Below are positions 1-5,436 of a DNA stretch of 6,414 bases, one piece after another. A model generated the notes under the pieces. That model did no database searches, was not told where the DNA came from, and saw only the letters and a list, made by a program, of their open reading frames with translations. Each line of letters begins with the position of its first letter. The first letter of the stretch is position 1. The stretch covers positions 1 to 6,414 of the forward strand of contig JAIFMR010000010.1 of the NCBI GenBank assembly GCA_020048255.1, in the 5' to 3' direction. Position numbers and translations under genes: made by a program. This DNA is from Rhodoferax sp. (lineage in GTDB: Bacteria > Pseudomonadota > Gammaproteobacteria > Burkholderiales > Burkholderiaceae_C).

Positions 1-703
1 GCACACCCCGCTGGCGCAGGCGCAGCCACACCTGCATCTGCGCCAGCAGTCTGCGCGCGCCAAACAGCATGGCCGGCGCACTGTCGACCTGTGCGCTGAG
101 CTCCAGCGTGGCGTCGAACACTTCAGGCAGCGTTAGCCAGGGGTACACATCGGGTCTATGGCCATAGGCTTGGTCTAGCGCGTCCACCAGCGCGGCACCA
201 AACCGCCGTGCCAAGCCGGCACGCGGCAAGGCGCGCAACTGGCCCCAGTTGGAACAGCCCAGACGCGCCAGGGTGCTCAGGTGCGGTCGGGCTGCCAGCA
301 AGGCATTCAGAGGCAAATCGTCGGGCTGGGTGTTGGGCTTAACGCTGGGCTGAATGCTGGTTTTGGCGCTGGGCATTTGCGGCGTCAGCAAACGCCCAAA
401 CGCTACCAAAGATGAAGCGCCCTGCGCATAAGATACCTGGGCTACAGGCTTGTTTGACGTATAAATTCGACGCAGCAAAGCTGCTCTGCCACCCCATAAG
501 CGGGTGCTGGCTGACACCTCCAGCACCACCCCATCCGACAACAGGGCCACTTTGGGTGTGTATTGCAACGCCCACCAGCCCAAAGCCAACAGCGGTTGCG
601 CCAGGGATGTGCCCAGCACCTCACGCCCACGCCCTGACGCATCAGGGGGGTCAGGCGCGGCAATGGGCGCATCAGACTGCGGCCGCAAGGCGATCCAGTG
701 CAT
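1..703 (-). CDS. imuB: ImuB, inactive Y-family DNA polymerase-like protein (3' end cut by window)
   Basis: ImuB is the non-catalytic Y-family-like subunit of the ImuA-ImuB-DnaE2 translesion mutasome; in studied systems it links the beta clamp with the error-prone polymerase DnaE2. The frame is open from ATG at 703 to the left edge (234 codons; the family is usually about 450-500 residues, so the C-terminal half lies outside). Visible pieces are a palm-like stretch (LGWWALQYTPKVALL, then LLEVSAS-type residues and LWGG, about residues 42-73) and a helix-hairpin-helix/thumb region (LPLNALLAARPHLSTLARLG, then WGQLRALPRAGLARRFGAAL, about residues 132-175). Next come YPWLTLPEVFDATLEL and an RRLLAQMQVWLRLRQ helix at the little-finger start. 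The DxD metal site of active Y polymerases is not seen. The N-terminus is shorter than in most ImuB proteins: only about 40 residues precede the LGWWAL strand. The start overlaps the imuA end by 32 bases, indicating translational coupling. The family assignment is firm. Confidence 0.9.
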   Translation of the reverse strand, partial: MHWIALRPQSDAPIAAPDPPDASGRGREVLGTSLAQPLLALGWWALQYTPKVALLSDGVVLEVSASTRLWGGRAALLRRIYTSNKPVAQVSYAQGASSLVAFGRLLTPQMPSAKTSIQPSVKPNTQPDDLPLNALLAARPHLSTLARLGCSNWGQLRALPRAGLARRFGAALVDALDQAYGHRPDVYPWLTLPEVFDATLELSAQVDSAPAMLFGARRLLAQMQVWLRLRQRGV

Positions 704-1418
704 GGCCGCTCCCCTGAACCGTCAACAACACGCTGAGCTGGGCCGGGCGTGCGGGCAGCTCCAAAACCTGGGCCAGCGGTGGACCTCTGCGCTTGAGAAT
801 ACGCACAGGCAAACCCAATGACAAGTGATCACTGTCGGGCTGGGCCGCGCTTTGACCCCCGGCACGGGCCGGCTCACCTAGCCACAAGCGCAGCACGGCC
901 GGTGAAGATTCGTCTTGCGCGCTGGCTGGGCGCATCACCCACAGCCATTTGGCCTGAGCCTGCGCAGCCAGATGCAGGCGACGCAGGTGATCTGACCTGA
1001 CGGCCGGCAGCCACAACAGCAGGGCCTGCACCCCGGCACAGCGCAGCGCCTGCTCGGTCGCCCACAAACGGTCTGGCACCGACTCGGCTTGGACCCACAC
1101 CAACTGGCTCAGGTCCAGGCCCTGGGCCGACAAACCTGGGCCAAATGGCACATGGGGCGCACCCACCAGCACCACTTTGCCCTTGGCAGAGCGCAACGTC
1201 GGCAGCAGCAAGCGCCACTCATGCTGACCAGGGTGGTCCTGCAAAATTTCACACAAAGCCCCCACCGGCCAGCCGCCTCCTGGCAACTGCACATCCAGCG
1301 CCGCATGACCCGTGGCCACCACCCCTGCGCCCACGCCGCTGGCCTGCGCCAGCACGTCAGCACGCCAAACATCAGCGCCAAAACGTTCAAGCAGGGTGGA
1401 GACAGATCGCAAAGCCAT
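672..1418 (-). CDS. imuA: ImuA, SOS translesion-synthesis accessory protein (RecA-fold)
   Basis: ImuA (also called SulA/RecA-like) partners ImuB and DnaE2 in damage-induced mutagenesis in the cytoplasm. The 248-residue protein has the family's usual length. Recognisable blocks are LPGGGWPVGALCEIL (45-59), GQHEWRLLLP (64-73), LWATEQALR (118-126), LRRLHLAAQ (145-153) and the C-terminal SLGLPVRILKRRGPP (200-214). The position where RecA has its Walker A GKT reads GQHEWRL, so ATP binding of the RecA kind is not expected, as is usual in ImuA. The start is fixed: an in-frame TAA lies two codons upstream of ATG 1418. There is no strong Shine-Dalgarno sequence, and the LexA box begins only 20 bases upstream, so the leader must be short. 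It is the first gene of the cassette, with imuB downstream overlapping by 32 bases. Confidence 0.93.
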   Translation of the reverse strand: MALRSVSTLLERFGADVWRADVLAQASGVGAGVVATGHAALDVQLPGGGWPVGALCEILQDHPGQHEWRLLLPTLRSAKGKVVLVGAPHVPFGPGLSAQGLDLSQLVWVQAESVPDRLWATEQALRCAGVQALLLWLPAVRSDHLRRLHLAAQAQAKWLWVMRPASAQDESSPAVLRLWLGEPARAGGQSAAQPDSDHLSLGLPVRILKRRGPPLAQVLELPARPAQLSVLLTVQGSGHALDRLAAAV

Positions 1419-1438
1419 GCCGGATTAAACATCAAAAA

Positions 1439-1454
1439 CTGTATACATAAACAG
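1439..1454 (-). promoter_or_regulatory. LexA (SOS) box upstream of imuA
   Basis: CTGTATACATAAACAG matches the CTGT-N8-ACAG proteobacterial LexA consensus in all eight fixed positions, with an AT-rich centre. It lies 20 bases upstream of the imuA ATG, where it would overlap the -10 region and start site of an imuA promoter and block it until SOS induction. A minus-strand -35 candidate (TTACAA, 1466-1471) precedes it, but no clean -10 can be separated from the operator. SOS control of imuAB cassettes is well established. Confidence 0.9.
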
Positions 1455-1475
1455 TCTTTTGACTTTGTAAGTTAC

Positions 1476-1518
1476 TGCAAAGCACCAAATGAGGGCGTTT
1501 TGCAACATGCAAAGCGCC
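1476..1518. repeat. Near-palindrome with an extra half-site: candidate activator binding site
   Basis: GCGTTTTGCA (1495-1504) and TGCAAAGCGC (1508-1517) form an inverted repeat around a 3-base centre, with 9 of 10 positions pairing. A third copy of the half-site, TGCAAAGCACC, lies at 1476-1486, exactly 32 bases (about three helical turns) before the matching TGCAAAGCGCC at 1508-1518. Relative to the start site predicted for the sigma-54 promoter (near 1614) the palindrome lies at roughly -119 to -97, the usual place for a bacterial enhancer-binding protein. The protein that binds is unknown. Confidence 0.45.
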
Positions 1519-1583
1519 ACAAGCCACAAGTCATGCCAGTGTGGTGCACGATGTCTGTCGATGAAGCCACAGCAGCACCAAAT
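1481..1583 (+). promoter_or_regulatory. NtrC-like half-sites (AGCACCAAAT repeat and GGTGCA)
   Basis: The 10-base word AGCACCAAAT occurs twice, at 1481-1490 and 1574-1583; its GCACCAAA core equals the left half of the NtrC consensus TGCACCAAAATGGTGCA. A perfect right half, GGTGCA, lies at 1543-1548, but its left partner is poor (10 of 17 positions over 1532-1548). None is a complete NtrC site, so this is weak support for nitrogen control, worth reading only together with the sigma-54 promoter just downstream. Confidence 0.3.
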
Positions 1584-1586
1584 ATG

Positions 1587-1603
1587 CTGGCATGCGTCTT
1601 GCT
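1587..1603 (+). promoter_or_regulatory. Sigma-54 (RpoN) -24/-12 promoter of the riboswitch operon
   Basis: CTGGCATG-N4-TTGCT fits the YTGGCACG-N4-TTGCW consensus with one mismatch (T for C at 1593). The essential GG (1589-1590) and GC (1601-1602) are at exact spacing, and a T-rich run follows the GC element, as is common. Transcription should start near 1614, giving a leader of about 50 bases before the aptamer. Sigma-54 promoters need an ATP-driven enhancer-binding activator; repeats suited to this lie 30-140 bases upstream. Sigma-54 often serves nitrogen assimilation, which suits a guanidine-linked operon. No convincing sigma-70 promoter was seen on this strand between 1455 and 1660. Confidence 0.68.
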
Positions 1604-1661
1604 TTTAGCTTTGTGCAAGAAAAGCGATGTGTACAAACTGTGCAGTTGCTACTGGCGTAGG

Positions 1662-1766
1662 GGCACTAGGGTTCCGATTGCACGGCGATGAGTTGGCGCA
1701 ATGTCTGGTCCGAGAGTGCTCCGGCCTCGCAAGAGGCTCCACGGAGGGATAAAAGCCCGGGAGAAC
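1662..1766 (+). promoter_or_regulatory. Guanidine-I riboswitch (ykkC family)
   Basis: The conserved ykkC blocks appear in order and spacing: CTAGGGTTCCG (1666-1676), GGTCCGAGAG (1708-1717) and ACGGAGGGATAAAAGCCCGG (1741-1760) followed by GAGA. Between them lie a hairpin closed by ATTGC/GCAAT (1677-1681 with 1698-1702) and a long stem, CTCCG (1719-1723) with CGGAG (1742-1746), capped by GCCTC-GCAA-GAGGC (1724-1737), a GNRA tetraloop. CTAGGG can pair with CCCGGG (1756-1761) to close the aptamer. In the family, subtype 1 binds free guanidinium and turns on transporters and degradation genes; subtypes 2a-c bind ppGpp, PRPP or nucleoside diphosphates. The downstream binding protein and creatininase-like gene favour guanidine, but ligand subtype is inferred. 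No U-tract terminator follows, so control is probably translational. Confidence 0.9.
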
Positions 1767-1767
1767 G

Positions 1768-1809
1768 ATGTACAGAAAGGCAGCACTCAAGGCATTTCCT
1801 CCTTGCTGA
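1768..1809 (+). other. Possible 13-codon leader ORF or frame-disrupted N-terminus of the binding protein
   Basis: ATG 1768 sits four bases after GGAG (1760-1763) at the 3' end of the riboswitch and reads MYRKAALKAFPPC before TGA at 1807-1809. The peptide looks like the basic n-region of a signal peptide, yet it is one frame off from the binding protein and ends just inside that gene's apparent start. It could be a coupled leader peptide, or the true start separated from the gene by one missing base (natural or a sequence error). Nothing here decides between them. Confidence 0.3.
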
Positions 1810-2798
1810 ATCGTCTGTTCAAGCCCGCCCTGGGTCTGGCCGTGACGCTTGCAGCCGCCTCCAGTTTTGCAGCTGGCCCCACCACCACCATGAAGCTCGG
1901 TACCGTGGTCTGGATTGGTTACGGCCCGTTCTATGTGGCCGAAGCTCTGGACCTGTACAAAAAATACAACCTCAAGGTGTCTTTGCAGGTGTTTACCGAC
2001 CCGGCACTGATCCCCCCGGCCATTGCCTCGGGCGCCATTGATGGCGGACACCTCACTTATGACCAGGTGGTCGGCCAGGTGGCTGGTGGCAACATGCAAA
2101 AAGTGGTCATGCCGATTGATTACTCCAACGGTGGTGACGCCATCGTGGCCGATGCCAGCGTCAAGTCAGTCAAAGAGTTCAAGGGCAAAAAAGTGGGCTT
2201 CAACCCGCTGTCGCCTTCCGACTTTCTGTTGTCGTATGCACTCAAAACCAATGGCATGACCGACAAGGACATCACCCCGGTCAGCATGACACCCGAAGCC
2301 GTTCCTGCGGCCATGGCGTCGGGCCAGTTGCCCATTGGCGTCACCTACGAGCCCAGCCTGTCGCAAATTTTGGGTCAAGGCGGCGGCAAGAAGTTCAAGG
2401 TGATGTTTTCTTCCAAAAACGCCCCCGGCCTGATTGCCGACGTGATGGTGTTTGACGAAAAAGTCATCAAGGCCAAGCCCACCGAAATCACCGGCATCAT
2501 CAAAGCCTATCTGGACGGCATGGCCTACATGAAAGCCAAGCCCGATGAGTCGGCCAAGATCATCGGCAAGTTCATGGGCGTGAGCGCCAAGGAAGTCAAA
2601 GAGCAACTCTCCGGCGTGTACAACATGCCACTGACCGAGATGCCCAAAGCCTTCATCAAGGCCAAAGAAACCACCTCGTATTACGCCAGTGGCGACATCA
2701 TTGGCCAGTTGCTGTTGGCCAAGGGTCAAATCAAAACGGTGCCAGCCACCGAGACCACGTTTGATGCGCAATTTATCACTGCGCTGACCAAGAAGTAA
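1803..2798 (+). CDS. ABC transporter periplasmic substrate-binding protein (NMT1/SsuA/TauA type)
   Basis: This is a secreted type-2 periplasmic binding protein that would deliver a small ligand to an inner-membrane ABC transporter. From TTG 1803 it has 331 residues, typical of the family. Residues 1-24 form a Sec signal peptide: basic LNRLFK, a hydrophobic ALGLAVTLAAA core, and a likely cleavage after SSFA or SSFAA. The mature part shows family features: WIGYGPFYVAEALDLYKKYN (N-lobe), a YSNGGDAIVA strand, FKGKKVGF followed by a PSDFLLSYAL helix, and YEPSLSQIL. The frame is open back to ATG 1701, but that codon lies inside the riboswitch and would add 34 residues before the signal peptide. TTG 1803 has a weak AAGG ten bases upstream. 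The guanidine-type riboswitch suggests guanidine or a guanidino compound as ligand (inference). No permease or ATPase gene is adjacent. Confidence 0.85.
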   Translation: MLNRLFKPALGLAVTLAAASSFAAGPTTTMKLGTVVWIGYGPFYVAEALDLYKKYNLKVSLQVFTDPALIPPAIASGAIDGGHLTYDQVVGQVAGGNMQKVVMPIDYSNGGDAIVADASVKSVKEFKGKKVGFNPLSPSDFLLSYALKTNGMTDKDITPVSMTPEAVPAAMASGQLPIGVTYEPSLSQILGQGGGKKFKVMFSSKNAPGLIADVMVFDEKVIKAKPTEITGIIKAYLDGMAYMKAKPDESAKIIGKFMGVSAKEVKEQLSGVYNMPLTEMPKAFIKAKETTSYYASGDIIGQLLLAKGQIKTVPATETTFDAQFITALTKK

Positions 2799-2806
2799 AG
2801 TAGCTC

Positions 2807-2829
2807 GCCGGGCAGCTAGCCTGCCCGGC
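2807..2829 (+). other. Strong intercistronic hairpin between the binding protein and desaturase genes
   Basis: GCCGGGCAG (2807-2815) pairs perfectly with CTGCCCGGC (2821-2829) around a five-base CTAGC loop. No T-run follows, so it is not a standard intrinsic terminator. In operons that begin with an abundant binding protein, such a stem often protects the upstream mRNA from 3' decay and lowers downstream expression; that role is inferred here. The next gene's Shine-Dalgarno sequence (AAAGG, 2839-2843) is outside the stem. Confidence 0.6.
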
Positions 2830-2849
2830 CTCATCAATAAAGGCACAGC

Positions 2850-3863
2850 ATGGCGCAGATTTTTCGTTACCCTGATGGCGTATGGCCCAACGTGGCAGCC
2901 CTCGGCTTCACCCTGTTGGGCTACGCCGGGGGCATCGCCCTGCTGGGCTCTGAATCCTGGGCGTTCAATATCCTGGGGCTGTTATTGGTGGCGCAGACCC
3001 TGGTGTGGTCGGCCTACTACATTCACGAATTCGCGCACAACGCCATCTTCAAGACGGCATTGGCCAACGAGCGCTGGGGCACCTTCATGAGCTGGATCAA
3101 CGGCAGTTGTTATGCCAGCTTTGCCGACATGCGGCGCAAACACATGCGCCACCATGTGGAGCGGGCCGATGTGGTCACCTTTGATGTGCGCGGCTTCTTG
3201 CTGCAGTCGCCCGCCTGGTTTCGTAACACGGTGCTGGCACTGGAATGGGCCTACTTTCCAGCCATTGAATTTTTGATGCGCGGCTTTGTCATGGCCCTGC
3301 CGTTTCGTGATGAGCGCAAGCGCGCCGCCCGCAGCCGCATTCTGCTGACTGCCGTGGTGCGCCTGAGCGCCTTTGCGCTGATGGCCTGGTGGTCACTCAA
3401 GGCCGTGGCGCTGTACTTTGTGTCCTACTTGCTGTTTGTCACCGTGCTGCGTTTTGCTGATTGTTTTCAGCACACCTATGACGCCTATCCCATCCTCAAC
3501 GACCAACCCATCCCCAACGACAAGGTGCGCGACCGTGCCTACGAGCAGACCAACACCTACAGCAATGTGTTCGGGCTGGACCGCCCCTGGCTGAATCTGC
3601 TTTGGCTTAATTTTGGTTACCACAACGCCCACCACGACCGCCCCGTGGCACCCTGGCACCGGCTGCCGGCCTTGCACCGCGAGCTTTACCCCAATGACTA
3701 CGGACAAGTCACCCCGGTGCGCGAATTGCTCTACAGCTTTCACACCAACCGCGTGAAGCGCGTGTTGTCGGGCGACTACGGCCAGGTGCTGCCTGCGGGA
3801 ACGACAGGCCGTGCCGACGGCTTCCTGGGCGCAGTGGGCGTGTCTTTTTTAACCGCTGTCTGA
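2850..3863 (+). CDS. Membrane di-iron fatty acid desaturase/hydroxylase family protein
   Basis: This 337-residue integral membrane protein has the three histidine clusters of the fatty-acid-desaturase/hydroxylase superfamily: HEFAH (59-63), HMRHH (98-102) and HNAHH (258-262), plus a further His at 208 in FADCFQHTYD. These ligate a di-iron centre that uses O2 and reducing equivalents to desaturate or hydroxylate C-H bonds. Hydrophobic segments are at about 14-33, 38-57, 130-150 and paired helices at 165-203, leaving the His boxes on the cytoplasmic side. AAAGG six bases before ATG 2850 supports the start. The stop lies one base before the next gene, so it is coupled to the dehydrogenase. The substrate cannot be read from sequence; in this operon an alkyl carbon of a guanidino compound is one idea, and a plain lipid desaturase is the alternative. 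No electron-donor gene (ferredoxin, reductase) is in the window. Confidence 0.85.
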   Translation: MAQIFRYPDGVWPNVAALGFTLLGYAGGIALLGSESWAFNILGLLLVAQTLVWSAYYIHEFAHNAIFKTALANERWGTFMSWINGSCYASFADMRRKHMRHHVERADVVTFDVRGFLLQSPAWFRNTVLALEWAYFPAIEFLMRGFVMALPFRDERKRAARSRILLTAVVRLSAFALMAWWSLKAVALYFVSYLLFVTVLRFADCFQHTYDAYPILNDQPIPNDKVRDRAYEQTNTYSNVFGLDRPWLNLLWLNFGYHNAHHDRPVAPWHRLPALHRELYPNDYGQVTPVRELLYSFHTNRVKRVLSGDYGQVLPAGTTGRADGFLGAVGVSFLTAV

Positions 3864-3864
3864 C

Positions 3865-4653
3865 GTGAAACCCGATTACGCCTTGCGCGACAAAACCGTG
3901 GTGCTCACCGGCGCCAGCGGGGGCATCGGCCGCGGCTTGGCACGTGCCTTTGCCGCACAAGGTACCCGGCTGATGCTGCTGGACCGCGACGCTGCAGCAT
4001 TGCAGACCCTGCAACAAGAACTGACCGACTTCCCTCAGGTGGACACCGCTGTGTGCGACCTGGGTCACGACCAGCAAGTTGCACAACTGGCCGAGCGGCT
4101 GCAAACGCAGTGGGGCCAGGTGGATGTGCTGGTCAACAACGCCGGTGTCGAGTACCCCACCCCTTTGAGCAGCGAGGCACCCGATGCCATGGCGCGCTGG
4201 TCTGCCCTGCTGGACAACAACGTGACCAGCATGGTGCGCCTGACCCGGGCACTGTTGCCCCTGATGCTGCCCGGCGCCAGCGTCATCAACCAGTCCTCCA
4301 TTTGGGGCAAAACCGGCGTGGCCGACTTTTCAGCTTATGTGGCCAGCAAACACGCGGTAGTTGGGCTGACACGCTCACTTGCCTTTGAGCTGGGCGGACG
4401 CGGCATTCGCGTCAATGCAGTGTGCCCAGGCTGGATTCGCACCGAGGCGGCCATGCGCTCGCTGGCCAGCATGGCGCAGCAACAAGGCCGCAGCGAGTCC
4501 GACATCGAGCAAGAATTGCTGACACACCAGGCCTTGCCCCACATGCTGGCACCCCAAGACATTGCCGGCATTTACCTGTTTTTGGCCAGCAGTGACGCGG
4601 CACCGCTCACGGGCCAATCCATCGTGGTAAGCAACGGCGAGGTCATGAGCTGA
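3865..4653 (+). CDS. Short-chain dehydrogenase/reductase (classical SDR), first of two
   Basis: This is a cytoplasmic NAD(P)-dependent oxidoreductase of 262 residues. Rossmann motifs are TGASGGIG (15-22) and NNAG (91-94). The catalytic set is N119, S144 or S145 in INQSSIWG, Y158 and K162 (YVASK), followed by PGWIRTE (189-195). Asp40 at the end of the second beta strand (LMLLD) favours NAD(H), suggesting the oxidative direction (alcohol to ketone or aldehyde). The start is GTG 3865, one base after the desaturase TGA, with no Shine-Dalgarno sequence, so translation should depend on ribosomes finishing the upstream gene. Its position directly behind an O2-dependent membrane enzyme suggests it oxidises the hydroxylated product (inference). 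The substrate is not predictable from sequence. Confidence 0.88.
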   Translation: MKPDYALRDKTVVLTGASGGIGRGLARAFAAQGTRLMLLDRDAAALQTLQQELTDFPQVDTAVCDLGHDQQVAQLAERLQTQWGQVDVLVNNAGVEYPTPLSSEAPDAMARWSALLDNNVTSMVRLTRALLPLMLPGASVINQSSIWGKTGVADFSAYVASKHAVVGLTRSLAFELGGRGIRVNAVCPGWIRTEAAMRSLASMAQQQGRSESDIEQELLTHQALPHMLAPQDIAGIYLFLASSDAAPLTGQSIVVSNGEVMS

Positions 4654-5414
4654 TGGCCACCCCGACCTTGTCCCTGGCCGGACGCACCGCCCTGATCACC
4701 GGGGCCAGCTCCGGCATTGGCCGCAGCATCGCTCTGGCCTTTGCGCAAGCCGGCGCTGCCGTGGTGGTGAACCATCTTGAGCGCGCTCAGCAGGCCGAAG
4801 AACTGGTGCACGAGTTGCACCACCTGGGCGCGCCAGCCTGGTGTTTTGAAGCCGACGTGCGATCAGCCGCTGAAGTGGCGCGCCTGGCCACGAACGTCAT
4901 GCAGAGCTGTGGCCCGGTCGACCTGCTGGTTAACAACGCCGGCATCATCCAGGAAAAGCCTTTTTTAGAAACCACCGAGGACGACTGGGACCAGATGCTC
5001 AGCACCGATTTGAAATCGGTTTTTTTGATGTGCCGTGCCTTCCTGCCCGCCATGGTGGCCAAACAGCAAGGCGTCATCATCAACATCGCGTCCGACTTGG
5101 GGATTTTGGGGCGTGCCGAATTTGCCCCCTACTGCGCCGCCAAGGCTGGCGTCATTGGCCTGACGCGCTCACTGGCGCGCGAGTTTGCACCGCACATTCG
5201 GGTCAACGCTATTGCACCGGGACCGGTGGCAACCTCCATGGTGTCACTGGCAGCCATGAGCCAGCAAGCCATCGACAAGGAGTTGGACATTCCCCAACAC
5301 CGCATTGCCGAGCCCGAAGAAATTGCCGCAACGGCGCTGTTTCTGGCCTCGGATTTGTCGCGCTTTTATTGCGGCCAAGTGCTGGGCCCCAATGGGGGCT
5401 CGGTGATGCCCTGA
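4653..5414 (+). CDS. Short-chain dehydrogenase/reductase (classical SDR), second of two
   Basis: This 253-residue NAD(P)-dependent oxidoreductase starts inside the stop codon of the preceding SDR (TGATG, one-base overlap), with GAGG ten bases upstream. Motifs are TGASSGIG (17-24), NNAG (94-97), S147 in IASDLG, Y160 and K164 (YCAAK), and PGPVATSM (189-196). The end of the second strand reads VVVNHLERA rather than ending in Asp, so its cofactor preference may differ from its neighbour, perhaps NADP(H). The position usually held by the catalytic-tetrad Asn (motif N-L/h-x-x-V-F) is Asp119 (STDLKSVF); this occurs in some SDRs and need not abolish activity. The codons for this segment also contain a terminator-like hairpin. 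Overall it resembles FabG/glucose-dehydrogenase-like SDRs, but the pathway role is inferred only from the operon. Confidence 0.88.
   Translation: MATPTLSLAGRTALITGASSGIGRSIALAFAQAGAAVVVNHLERAQQAEELVHELHHLGAPAWCFEADVRSAAEVARLATNVMQSCGPVDLLVNNAGIIQEKPFLETTEDDWDQMLSTDLKSVFLMCRAFLPAMVAKQQGVIINIASDLGILGRAEFAPYCAAKAGVIGLTRSLAREFAPHIRVNAIAPGPVATSMVSLAAMSQQAIDKELDIPQHRIAEPEEIAATALFLASDLSRFYCGQVLGPNGGSVMP
5004..5026 (+). terminator. Intrinsic-terminator-like hairpin inside the second SDR gene
   Basis: ACCGATT (5004-5010) pairs perfectly with AATCGGT (5014-5020) around a TGA loop and runs straight into seven T residues (5020-5026). The form is that of a rho-independent terminator on the coding strand, though the stem is short with only three G-C pairs. 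Being mid-gene, it would normally be covered by translating ribosomes; it could cause premature termination when translation fails. Whether it works is unknown. Confidence 0.35.
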
Positions 5415-5436
5415 CCCCGCAAGCACAGCCGTTTTC

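Noticed and set aside
412..821. Plus-strand open frames across imuB and the imuA end
   Set aside because: They are antisense shadows of recognisable ImuA and ImuB coding, without ribosome-binding sites.
1599..1637. Sigma-70 promoter such as TTGTGC with TACAAA
   Set aside because: The matches are poor and the spacing is short; the overlapping sigma-54 match is much better.
1419..1660. tRNA, small gene or CRISPR-like array in the intergenic region
   Set aside because: No cloverleaf, no regularly spaced repeat array and no convincing short coding frame was seen; only regulatory-type repeats are present.
1089..1691. 200-codon plus-strand open frame antisense to imuA and crossing the intergenic region
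   Set aside because: It runs through the LexA box, the sigma-54 promoter and the start of the aptamer, its residues show no family features, and imuA is clear on the other strand.
1701..1802. ATG 1701 as the start of the binding protein
   Set aside because: It lies inside the conserved riboswitch aptamer, has no ribosome-binding site, and would place 34 arginine-rich residues before a complete signal peptide.
2807..2829. Intrinsic terminator ending a single-gene transcript after the binding protein
   Set aside because: The stem is strong but no T-run follows on either strand, and the downstream genes have no promoter visible in the gap.
2166..2846. 226-codon minus-strand open frame opposite the binding-protein gene
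   Set aside because: It is a mirror of a well-supported gene in GC-rich DNA; its product is low-complexity, His/Gly-rich and matches no known family.
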